Part shown: one piece after another, positions 1 to 6,432 of the stretch | How positions within the stretch are numbered: the stretch's first letter is position 1 | Layout of the letters: each line of letters begins with the position of its first letter | Assembly (NCBI GenBank): GCA_905181755.1 | Contig: CAJIYY010000047.1 | Coordinates: forward strand, 1 to 10,414 | From: Candidatus Dadabacteria bacterium UBA1144 | Lineage (GTDB): Bacteria; Desulfobacterota_D; UBA1144 | Length of the DNA: 10,414 nt | Reading direction: 5' to 3' | Program-made: the position numbers and the translations under genes | Notes under the pieces: model-generated | What the model was told of the DNA's origin: nothing | Seen by the model: the letters and a program-made list of their open reading frames with translations, nothing else | Database searches by the model: none

Positions 1-320
1 TAATTGTTGATTTAATTTATCAAGGTGGAATCTCTAATATGAGGTATTCGATTAGTGATACTGCTAAATATGGTGACATAACAAGAGGTCCTAGATTGAT
101 TGATGCTTCAGTTAAAGCAAGAATGAAGACAGTTTTAGATGAAATTCAAAGCGGTCAATTCGCTGAAGAGTGGATTAAAGAAAATGAGGCAGGAAGACCT
201 AATTATAATCGTTTACTAAAAGAGGGAGAGACTCATCCAATTGAGAACATAGGAGAAACTCTTCGTTCTATGATGACTGCTCTATTTAAAAAGAAGCTAG
301 TAGATAAAGAAAAGAACTAA
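1..320 (+). CDS. ilvC: Ketol-acid reductoisomerase, C-terminal fragment (5' end outside window)
   Basis: This is the last ~105 residues of a class I ketol-acid reductoisomerase, which makes the dihydroxy-acid precursors of valine, leucine and isoleucine using NADPH and Mg2+. The frame is open from the first base of the window, and the residues before the first Met (IVDLIYQGGISN) continue the family pattern. The Met at 39 is therefore internal, not a start. The recognisable block is MRYSISDTAKYGD followed by TRGPR, part of the C-terminal helical domain that carries substrate and metal contacts. AGRPNYNRL and HPIE.IGE.LR.MM near the end are also family signatures. The usual DTAEYGD reads DTAKYGD here, a small deviation. 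The family is about 330-340 residues long, so roughly two thirds lies upstream. The TAA stop overlaps the psd start by one base (TAATG), which suggests coupled translation. Confidence 0.95.
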   Translation, partial: IVDLIYQGGISNMRYSISDTAKYGDITRGPRLIDASVKARMKTVLDEIQSGQFAEEWIKENEAGRPNYNRLLKEGETHPIENIGETLRSMMTALFKKKLVDKEKN

Positions 321-973
321 TGAAGATTGACTATAAATGGACCGTTTCTGACCAAGGCTATAAGCCTATATTTATTTCTTTTTTAATTTGTTGGCTTGGA
401 ACTGCTTTTTTTGGCATATCAATTATATCTATTTTATTATTGGTTACATTTGTCTTAATAGTTCATTTTTTTAGGGATCCTGAACGAATTATCCCCAATA
501 CAAGTGGAATAATCTCTCCTGCCGATGGAAAAATTATTTCGGTAGACTTGGTCGAGGAGAAAGAATTTACTAATGTGGAAATGAGAAGAATCTGTATTTT
601 CCTTTCCCTATTAGATTGTCATATAGCACGGTCGCCAATTTCTTCAGAAGTTAAAGAAACAATTTATTATCCAGGTAAGTTTAAATTTGCAAATTCTCCA
701 GAATGTATAGAGAACGAAAGGTTATATCTACATCTAAAAACGCAAGATAATAGTAATATAATTCTAATTTTATTCGCTGGATACATTGCACGGAGAATTG
801 TGCCTTTTGTATCTAAGGGTAGCTTGTTAGAAATTGGGGAAAGAATAGGTATTATAAAATTTGGATCAAGAATAGATATATACGTACCCTCAAGTTATGT
901 AACTAATTTTAAAGCGGGAGATGAAGTTGTAGCGGGAGAGAGCATACTCTTTACAAAACCAAATGAAAAATAG
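320..973 (+). CDS. psd: Phosphatidylserine decarboxylase proenzyme, short type
   Basis: This 217-residue pyruvoyl-dependent enzyme decarboxylates phosphatidylserine to phosphatidylethanolamine at the cytoplasmic membrane. A hydrophobic region at about residues 17-50 would anchor it. FRDPER (51-56) and SPADGK (66-71) follow, with Asp69 the likely triad Asp. DCHIARSP contains the conserved His101. IIKFGSR contains Gly182-Ser183, the self-cleavage site. Cleavage would leave a ~182-residue beta chain and a 35-residue alpha chain with an N-terminal pyruvoyl group. The length and the FGSR motif fit the short Psd form rather than the longer E. coli-like form with LGST. The usual DVHVNR pattern is DCHIAR here, with Ala for Asn. 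The ATG overlaps the ilvC stop, and no strong Shine-Dalgarno is visible. Its end overlaps pssA by 11 bases, and pssA makes its substrate. Confidence 0.96.
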   Translation: MKIDYKWTVSDQGYKPIFISFLICWLGTAFFGISIISILLLVTFVLIVHFFRDPERIIPNTSGIISPADGKIISVDLVEEKEFTNVEMRRICIFLSLLDCHIARSPISSEVKETIYYPGKFKFANSPECIENERLYLHLKTQDNSNIILILFAGYIARRIVPFVSKGSLLEIGERIGIIKFGSRIDIYVPSSYVTNFKAGDEVVAGESILFTKPNEK

Positions 974-1739
974 GAAGATTGTATCACTAATACCTAATGT
1001 TTTAACTACACTGGCCTTAGTCTTTGGCTTACTGTCTATATTCAATTTAATAAAACTATTTCCTTTGGTAGATGGAGAATTTCTTGGTATAGAAACTTTC
1101 TTCTTGACTGAAAAATCATTATGGTGGTCATGTATTTTTCTATACATTGCGGCATTTATTGATTATGTTGACGGAAAAATCGCAAGGTTGTTGAATAGAG
1201 ATTCGGAATTCGGTGCACAATATGACACCTTATCTGACCTTGTATGCTTCGGCGTAGCACCCTCTCTATTGATATACATAGTCTATTTGTCTTCATATAA
1301 TAATCTAGGGATAATGTGCGTTATCTTCTTCACTGTATGTGTCGCACTAAGATTGTCTAGATTTAATACATTGCCAGATGAAGATAAAGATAGATTCTTT
1401 ATTGGCTTACCAAGCCCTATGGCTGCTGGATTGTTAATATCCGTTGTGCTTATTGACTATAAATTCGATCTATTCAAGCCGGAGTTTCTTAACACATTTT
1501 TCCTACTCTTTTTGCCTCTTGTTGGACTTTTAATGGTCAGTAATATTATTTTCCCTAAAAAAACTTTTCTAAATAGAATGAAAAGATTTAATGCGCTAAT
1601 TGTTGTATCAGTAATACTTATCTCAATATTGACTCATGTCGAGATTGGCTCATTCATACTTTTTTATCTTTATTTATTATATTCTTTATCAAGTTATGCA
1701 ATTTCAAAATATAAGGCATCTCAAAAAGCAACTTCGTGA
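963..1739 (+). CDS. pssA: CDP-diacylglycerol-serine O-phosphatidyltransferase
   Basis: This 258-residue integral membrane CDP-alcohol phosphatidyltransferase condenses CDP-diacylglycerol with L-serine to give phosphatidylserine and CMP, the substrate of the Psd encoded just upstream. The family signature is complete: Asp67, Asp70-Gly71, Ala74-Arg75, Gly84, Asp88 and Asp92 in the D-x2-D-G-x2-A-R-x8-G-x3-D-x3-D spacing. The SDLVCFGVAP stretch after it is typical of PssA. Several hydrophobic segments are visible, roughly at 8-30, 52-66, 93-127, 147-165, 170-195 and 205-250. The loop between the first two (about residues 31-52, including DGEFLGIETFF) looks longer than in the usual short PssA. The start lies within the last codons of psd and no Shine-Dalgarno is evident, so translation probably depends on ribosomes finishing psd. 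Confidence 0.96.
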   Translation: MKNRKIVSLIPNVLTTLALVFGLLSIFNLIKLFPLVDGEFLGIETFFLTEKSLWWSCIFLYIAAFIDYVDGKIARLLNRDSEFGAQYDTLSDLVCFGVAPSLLIYIVYLSSYNNLGIMCVIFFTVCVALRLSRFNTLPDEDKDRFFIGLPSPMAAGLLISVVLIDYKFDLFKPEFLNTFFLLFLPLVGLLMVSNIIFPKKTFLNRMKRFNALIVVSVILISILTHVEIGSFILFYLYLLYSLSSYAISKYKASQKATS

Positions 1740-1745
1740 ATAATT

Positions 1746-4340
1746 ATGGATAATGTAGAACAGTATTATTTAGATAATGGATTAAAGGTTCTATTAAAAG
1801 AGGATCCACATTCACCTGTAACATCAATATTCGTTTGGGTTAATACAGGAAGCGCATATGAAGATGACAATCAAAGGGGTCTCGCGCATGTGCACGAGCA
1901 TATGATTTTTAAAGGTACTAAAAATCTAGAGGTGGGTGAGATTTCAAAACAACTTGAAGCCCATGGAGGAGAAGTTAATGCTTTTACTTCGTATGATGAG
2001 ACTGTCTATTACACCACTATATCAAATGATTTCATCGATGTGGGCCTGAATATACTTGCTGAATGCATGTATGAAGCAACCTTTGATGAGAATGAATTAT
2101 CTAAAGAACTAGAGGTTATTTTAGAGGAAATAAAGAGAGGTAACGATTCTCCCTCTAACTGTTTAAGTGAGATGATCTTTAAAAATACTTTTTCTTCGAC
2201 TACTTATGGACTCCCAATTATCGGGACTCCCGAAAGCGTTAAGGCCTTTAAGAGGGCAGATGTGAAGAATTTCTATGATAAATGGTATCAGGCTTCCAAC
2301 ATGCATTTAGTTGTTGTAAGTGGAGTTAAAAGTAGCATTGTCAGGCCTAAGATTGATAGAGTTTTCACTAGCATTAGAGATGAAAAAGTTCAGAGACCTG
2401 AGCTGTTGGACAAAATAGACTTTTCAGGACTAAAGATTAATATAGAGTCAAAGGAAGTTAACGAAGTTTATTTTGCCTTTTCCTTTAAGTCAAAAAATGC
2501 AAATGATCCAGATTCCCCGGTCTTAGATATTGTCAGTCACATATTGGGGTCTGGGACTAGCTCTTTACTCTACAGGGAATTAAAGGAAAGACTATCACTT
2601 GTTACCTCTATATCTTCTAGTCATTATTCCATGAGACACTCAGGTGTCTTTATGGTGTCGGGGACACTAATTGAAAAAAATATTGATAAAGTAATTAAGG
2701 AAATTATTCATAATATTCAAAAGGTCCTATCTTTAGATTTTGAACCTACTCAAATAGAAAGAGCCAAAAATTCTATATTATCAGATGATCTCCATGAGAA
2801 TGAGACTGTTCAAGGACAAGCTCAAACTATAGGTTATCTGGAATCATTAACGGGGAATTTAAACTCTAAGAAAGAGTATTTGGATAGAATCGTTGATGTT
2901 TCTCCTGATGATATTTCCAAAGTATCTTCAGAATTTCTTAGATTAGAAAACTTAAATTTAAATATAATCTTTCCAAAAGAATCTTTAATAAAAGAGAAGC
3001 AGCATTTTGAAGATTTAATATCAGATTCTTTTAGTAGGAATCTAAGTGTTAAGAATGAGCAGAGTGAGTCTTATCTTCCTAAAGACTATTCTATGTCAGA
3101 CATCTTATATGAGAAACCTAAGCTTTTGAAACTTGATAATGGGATAAGTCTTTTAGTTCTTCAAAATAATAAAACTCCATTGTTCTCTTTGCGTTCCATA
3201 TCTTTAGGAGGCCTTAAATATGAAACCCAAGAGTCTAATGGGAAGTTTAGTATTATGGCTGAGCTATTCGAGAGAGGTTCTTTGAGCCTAACTAAGGATG
3301 AGCTCTCGATGAAAACAGAAATACTTGCTTCTGATATCGAAGGGTATTCTGGTAAGAATACGGTTGGAATGAAATTGTTAGGCCCAAGCGCAAATCTAAA
3401 TGAGCTTGTTGATATTTTTTCCGATGTCTTATGTAACCCTTTGTTTTTAGATGATGAGTTGGATATTGTTAAAAAAGATATACTTTCCTATTTAAATAGA
3501 AAAAAACAAAACTATGCAGCACTGGCCGCTGATAAATTCTATGAGCTTCTATTTCCAAACCATCCTTATTCGATGAATCAGTATGGATCTGAAAGTAGTG
3601 TTTTAGAAATCTCTAGGAGAGAGATAAGTGAGGCATATGAAGGCTCTATCTTTAAGAGTAACTTTCTTCTCTCAGCTGTAGGAAACTTTGACTTAGATGA
3701 ATTAGTTAAATGTTTAGATATGTCTTTGGATATAAAGAATCCTGAGAGCAACATTAAAAAAGATTTAGAATTTACACCTATTAAAGAGGACAAAATCTTT
3801 GAGACTAAATTGGGTGATAAGCAGCAGTCTCATATTATGATAGGAACATACGCTCCTTCGTTGGAATCAAATGACCAGTATGCTTTTCAGGTAATGAATT
3901 CTTGCTTGTCAGGAATGGGAGGTAGATTGTTTGTTGAGCTAAGAGATAAGCAAAGTCTCGCATATACAGTTTCATCTTTTTATAGCCCGGCTCCTTCTAT
4001 AGGGCATTTTGGAGTTTATATTGGCTGTTCCCCTGAGAAGAAAGATCAAAGTATAGATGCTATTAATCTAGAAATTTCTAATTTAGTTTCCAATGGTGTA
4101 ACGAAGTCAGAGATTGAAAGAGCAAAGAATTATCTTATTGGAAGAAACGACATATCTTTACAAAGAAATTCGGCGATTAATGCGAGAATTTCCCAGGGCA
4201 CTTTCTTTGGTTTAGGACCTGAAGAGCCTTTTGAATTTTCTTCGAAAATAAGGAGTGTATCACTGGATGAAGTGAATCATGTTATATCAAAATATCTAAA
4301 AAACAGCAATAAAGTTATCGTCGCTTTCCAACCTTCTTAG
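1746..4340 (+). CDS. M16 (pitrilysin/insulinase) family zinc metallopeptidase, two-half form
   Basis: This 864-residue protein has two homologous M16 halves in one chain. The N-terminal half has the inverted zinc motif HxxEH as His48-Val-His-Glu51-His52, within LAHVHEHMIFKGT. A downstream pair, Glu121 and Glu128 in ELEVILEEI, has the pitrilysin spacing, so Glu128 is the likely third zinc ligand. The C-terminal half starts at about residue 460 (LKLDNGISLLVL) and lacks HxxEH. It has the substrate-binding Arg733/Tyr740 pair in LRDKQSLAY. The matching place in the N-terminal half reads LKERLSLVT, so the halves divide zinc binding and Arg/Tyr functions. The protein starts directly with the M16 fold (DNGLKVLLKED) and has no signal peptide. 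An in-frame TGA, the pssA stop, lies three codons upstream and excludes an upstream ATG. It is therefore probably cytosolic. The substrate cannot be told. It starts 6 bases after pssA with no Shine-Dalgarno. Confidence 0.93.
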   Translation: MDNVEQYYLDNGLKVLLKEDPHSPVTSIFVWVNTGSAYEDDNQRGLAHVHEHMIFKGTKNLEVGEISKQLEAHGGEVNAFTSYDETVYYTTISNDFIDVGLNILAECMYEATFDENELSKELEVILEEIKRGNDSPSNCLSEMIFKNTFSSTTYGLPIIGTPESVKAFKRADVKNFYDKWYQASNMHLVVVSGVKSSIVRPKIDRVFTSIRDEKVQRPELLDKIDFSGLKINIESKEVNEVYFAFSFKSKNANDPDSPVLDIVSHILGSGTSSLLYRELKERLSLVTSISSSHYSMRHSGVFMVSGTLIEKNIDKVIKEIIHNIQKVLSLDFEPTQIERAKNSILSDDLHENETVQGQAQTIGYLESLTGNLNSKKEYLDRIVDVSPDDISKVSSEFLRLENLNLNIIFPKESLIKEKQHFEDLISDSFSRNLSVKNEQSESYLPKDYSMSDILYEKPKLLKLDNGISLLVLQNNKTPLFSLRSISLGGLKYETQESNGKFSIMAELFERGSLSLTKDELSMKTEILASDIEGYSGKNTVGMKLLGPSANLNELVDIFSDVLCNPLFLDDELDIVKKDILSYLNRKKQNYAALAADKFYELLFPNHPYSMNQYGSESSVLEISRREISEAYEGSIFKSNFLLSAVGNFDLDELVKCLDMSLDIKNPESNIKKDLEFTPIKEDKIFETKLGDKQQSHIMIGTYAPSLESNDQYAFQVMNSCLSGMGGRLFVELRDKQSLAYTVSSFYSPAPSIGHFGVYIGCSPEKKDQSIDAINLEISNLVSNGVTKSEIERAKNYLIGRNDISLQRNSAINARISQGTFFGLGPEEPFEFSSKIRSVSLDEVNHVISKYLKNSNKVIVAFQPS

Positions 4341-4341
4341 C

Positions 4342-4361
4342 ATCTAAAATTGATTTTAGAT
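4342..4361. repeat. Perfect inverted repeat between the peptidase gene and tRNA-Leu
   Basis: The arms ATCTAAAA (4342-4349) and TTTTAGAT (4354-4361) are perfectly complementary around TTGA. The repeat begins one base after the M16 peptidase stop codon. No T-run follows the stem, and the stem is almost all A/T, so it is a poor intrinsic terminator. The -35 box of the likely tRNA-Leu promoter starts inside it, so it could be an operator. In such AT-rich DNA, chance remains possible. Confidence 0.5.
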
Positions 4362-4378
4362 TAGGTAATCAGTATATT
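4350..4378 (+). promoter_or_regulatory. Sigma70-type promoter for tRNA-Leu and tig
   Basis: A -35 box TTGATT (4350-4355) and a -10 box TATATT (4373-4378) are separated by exactly 17 bases. The predicted transcription start is near 4385, about 22 bases before the tRNA-Leu 5' end. This is the first clear promoter-like signal after the long upstream block and fits a new transcription unit of tRNA-Leu, tig and perhaps clpP-clpX. It was found by eye against the consensus only. Confidence 0.55.
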
Positions 4379-4406
4379 AATCCTTTAAAAAAAATATTTT
4401 TTAGAA

Positions 4407-4488
4407 GGGAGCGTGGCGGAATTGGTAGACGCACTAGATTTAGGATCTAGCGCCTTCGGGTGTGGGGGTTCGAGTCCCCCCGCTCCCA
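4407..4488 (+). tRNA. tRNA-Leu (anticodon UAG)
   Basis: This is a class II tRNA that folds fully. The acceptor stem is GGGAGCG (4407-4413) with CGCTCCC (4481-4487), and the discriminator is A4488. The D arm has a GCG/CGC stem with the AATTGGTAGA loop. The anticodon stem CTAGA/TCTAG encloses the loop TTTAGGA, giving anticodon TAG at 4441-4443, which reads CUA and related leucine codons. The long variable arm CGCC-TTCG-GGTG has a UUCG tetraloop, as expected for Leu. The T arm is GGGGG-TTCGAGT-CCCCC. The 3' CCA is not encoded (TATT follows), so a CCA-adding enzyme is needed. tig starts only 13 bases downstream, suggesting a shared transcript. Confidence 0.97.
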
Positions 4489-4492
4489 TATT

Positions 4493-4496
4493 GGAG
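4493..4496 (+). promoter_or_regulatory. Ribosome binding site that decides the tig start
   Basis: GGAG lies 5 bases before the ATG at 4502. The open frame itself reaches back to an ATG at 4460, but that one is inside the tRNA-Leu variable arm and has no ribosome binding site. The site sits wholly in the 13-base gap after the tRNA, so it would survive tRNA 3'-end processing. Confidence 0.75.
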
Positions 4497-4501
4497 ATAA
4501 A

Positions 4502-5791
4502 ATGAGTTATAAAATTGAAGAAATTAGTTCAACGCAGAAGAAAGCTTTTTTTGATATAGATAAATCCGAAGTTGGTAAAATATATACAGATGTTGTTAAG
4601 CTTTTTCAGAAAGATGCAGATTTGAAAGGATTTAGAAAAGGCAAAGTGCCACTTAAGGTTGTTGAGTCTATTTATCTGGAGCAAATCTCTGAGGAGCTTA
4701 AGACAAGAGTTATTAACAACAATTTAAGGTCTTTAGCTTTAGAAGAGAAAATTAATATAGTAAGAACCTCAGATTTGGAATTTAAAGATTTTCATAAGGA
4801 TAAAAACTTTGAGTTTTCTTTTAATTTTGAGTTTATACCTGAGATTAGTCTTGCCAAGTTCAAAGGAATCGAAGTAGAGAAAGAAGTTTTTTCTATTGAA
4901 CAAAAAGATATAGATAAGGCTATAGAGAATTTATTATTAAATTTTGCATCTAACGAAGAACTTCCCAAGCGAAAGAAGGTCAGCAAGAAGGATATTCTGA
5001 GTATCAATTTCTCTGGAGAAGTTGAAGGGGTAGTTGTAAAAGATTTAGTAAGAGATAATGCTTTAATAGAGCTTGGAAATGAGTCTTTAATCCCCGACAT
5101 TGAATCTCAGATAAAGTCAATGGCAATAGGTGAGGAGAAAATTTTTGATATCACTTATCCTGAAGATTTTCCAATTGCTGAAGCAGCAGGAAAAGTTGTT
5201 ACTTGCAAGGTATTAGTTAATAAAATATTCAAGAAAGTTGTACCGAAGTTAAACGATGATTTTATTACCAAATTAGGCATGGAATCAAAAGATAAGTTGG
5301 AAGAAAGAGTTGCTTCTGATCTAGAGAGGTCTTTTAATGATAAGTCGGAGGCTTCTTTAAGAAAGAGTGTTGGTGATAAGTTAATTAAAGACAATAGCTT
5401 TGAGTTCCCGGTTTCCTTTCTTGATGATGAGGAAAGAAGGTTGGAGAGTGAATATTTATCAAAAATGAATGAAAAAGGAATTAAGCTAAAAGAAGTAGAT
5501 GATCCAACTAAAGACTTAATCAAAGAATCAGCAGTAAGAAATGTCAAACTAGCTTTGATTTTTGCTGAAATTTCTAAACTTGAAAGTATTTCAGTGCCAG
5601 AAGATGAAATTGAACAAGTAATTGCTTCAATTGCGAATTCCCAAAATACTCCAGTTAGTAAAGTGAAGAAGTACTATAAAGATAATAATCTTATGGATGA
5701 TATAAGAGTTAAGTTGACTGATGAGAAAGTCATAAGATTTGTAATTGCTGATGCAAAAATTAAAGAGATCAAGCCAAAGTCAAAAAAGTAA
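4502..5791 (+). CDS. tig: Trigger factor, ribosome-associated chaperone
   Basis: This 429-residue protein (E. coli trigger factor is 432) binds the ribosomal exit tunnel and shields nascent chains. The N-terminal ribosome-binding domain carries the signature GFRKGKVP at residues 43-50. An FKBP-like peptidyl-prolyl isomerase domain spans about 153-243, including ILSINFSGEVEG, LIPDIESQI, ITYPEDFP and AGKVVTCKV. The rest is the helical chaperone arm, rich in Lys and Glu, ending in KPKSKK. The isomerase pocket reads LIPDIE where FIPGFE is usual, a divergence also common in other trigger factors. I chose the start at 4502 because of the GGAG site and because the protein then begins MSYKIEEISS, like the family. 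The longer 443-residue reading would overlap the tRNA. It lies directly before clpP and clpX, the common bacterial order. Confidence 0.97.
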   Translation: MSYKIEEISSTQKKAFFDIDKSEVGKIYTDVVKLFQKDADLKGFRKGKVPLKVVESIYLEQISEELKTRVINNNLRSLALEEKINIVRTSDLEFKDFHKDKNFEFSFNFEFIPEISLAKFKGIEVEKEVFSIEQKDIDKAIENLLLNFASNEELPKRKKVSKKDILSINFSGEVEGVVVKDLVRDNALIELGNESLIPDIESQIKSMAIGEEKIFDITYPEDFPIAEAAGKVVTCKVLVNKIFKKVVPKLNDDFITKLGMESKDKLEERVASDLERSFNDKSEASLRKSVGDKLIKDNSFEFPVSFLDDEERRLESEYLSKMNEKGIKLKEVDDPTKDLIKESAVRNVKLALIFAEISKLESISVPEDEIEQVIASIANSQNTPVSKVKKYYKDNNLMDDIRVKLTDEKVIRFVIADAKIKEIKPKSKK

Positions 5792-5809
5792 CTTAAGTGT
5801 TCTTCTTAA

Positions 5810-5838
5810 TTGACTAAAATTAGTGATTAAATTACAAT
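5810..5838 (+). promoter_or_regulatory. Sigma70-type promoter for clpP (and clpX)
   Basis: A -35 box TTGACT (5810-5815) and a -10 box TACAAT (5833-5838) each match the consensus at five of six bases, and the spacer is exactly 17 bases. The expected start point, seven bases after the last -10 base, is about 5845, the A of the clpP ATG. No Shine-Dalgarno is present. clpP could thus be transcribed apart from tig. Consensus match by eye only. Confidence 0.6.
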
Positions 5839-5841
5839 CAC
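5823..5841. repeat. Inverted repeat spanning the clpP -10 box
   Basis: GTGATT (5823-5828) and AATCAC (5836-5841) are perfect 6-base inverted arms separated by 7 bases. They overlap the predicted -10 box and lie just upstream of the start codon. The position and two-fold symmetry would suit a dimeric repressor. I do not recognise the sequence as a CtsR, HspR or other named heat-shock operator, and chance is possible with arms this short. Confidence 0.35.
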
Positions 5842-5844
5842 AAT

Positions 5845-6432
5845 ATGTTTATACCAATGGTAGTAGAGCAAAGTTCATCTGGGGAAAGAGCTTTCGATAT
5901 ATATTCAAGACTTCTAAATGAAAGAATTATTTTCATTGGGGGCCCCATCAATGATAATCTTGCCAATGTAGTTGTTGCTCAATTATTGTTTCTAGAGTCA
6001 GTTGATAGTAAGAAGGATATCAGTTTGTACATTAATTCTCCAGGAGGGAGCGTAACTGCGGGACTTGGTATATATGATGCTATGCAATATGTCGCACCTG
6101 ATGTAAGCACACTTTGTTATGGTATGGCTGCAAGCATGGGAGCAGTTCTTTTGGGCAGTGGAGCAAAGAATAAAAGGAATTCACTTCCAAACTCTACAAT
6201 TATGCTTCATTCTGTTGGAACTCAACTAGGTGGTCAATTTTATGATCTAGAAAAAGAGATGGATGAAACTAGAAGAAAACAAGAGATTCTAGCTCAACTA
6301 CTTTCAAAACACGTTAAGAGAGATGTGGATACTATCAAGTTAGACATACAGCGGAATTTTTATCAAACTTCGGAAGAAGCTTTGGATTATGGAATTATAG
6401 ATAATATAATCATTCAAAAGGATGTTAAATAG
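5845..6432 (+). CDS. clpP: ATP-dependent Clp protease proteolytic subunit, Asn in place of catalytic Asp
   Basis: This 195-residue serine peptidase would form the double-ring barrel that works with ClpX in the cytosol. The body is typical: the N-terminal loop IPMVVEQ, then GERAFDIYSRLL, RIIFIGGPI and INSPGGSVTAG, and the nucleophile Ser97 in GMAASMGAVLL. His122 lies in IMLHSVG. Asn171 in DIQRNFYQTSEEA aligns without gaps to the catalytic Asp of E. coli ClpP (mature numbering Ser97, His122, Asp171). The segment after the His is HSVGTQLGGQ instead of the usual HQPLGGxxGQ, although the later GQ, D and E positions align. There is no propeptide: the chain begins where mature E. coli ClpP does. No Shine-Dalgarno precedes the ATG, and an in-frame TGA lies at 5824-5826. 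Met5 (ATG at 5857) is the only other plausible start. It abuts clpX. Confidence 0.96.
   Translation: MFIPMVVEQSSSGERAFDIYSRLLNERIIFIGGPINDNLANVVVAQLLFLESVDSKKDISLYINSPGGSVTAGLGIYDAMQYVAPDVSTLCYGMAASMGAVLLGSGAKNKRNSLPNSTIMLHSVGTQLGGQFYDLEKEMDETRRKQEILAQLLSKHVKRDVDTIKLDIQRNFYQTSEEALDYGIIDNIIIQKDVK

Noticed and set aside
863..871. Psd cleavage site FGSR instead of the E. coli LGST
   Set aside because: FGSR with Gly182-Ser183 is usual for the short Psd family, so it is not an anomaly.
890..1147. Minus-strand open frame of about 85 codons across the psd/pssA junction
   Set aside because: It lies opposite two well-identified genes, has no recognisable protein features or ribosome binding site, and is a shadow of AT-rich coding DNA.
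1737..1748. pssA and the M16 gene are in the same frame with only TGA, ATA and ATT between them, so read-through fusion or TGA recoding was considered
   Set aside because: TGA also ends lon, both proteins are complete families on their own, and a fusion of a membrane transferase with a peptidase has no support here. The shared frame is a one-in-three chance.
4792..5547. Two minus-strand open frames (102 and 130 codons) opposite tig
   Set aside because: They mirror Lys/Glu-rich trigger factor codons, giving Ser/Leu/Phe-rich products without family motifs. tig itself is certain.
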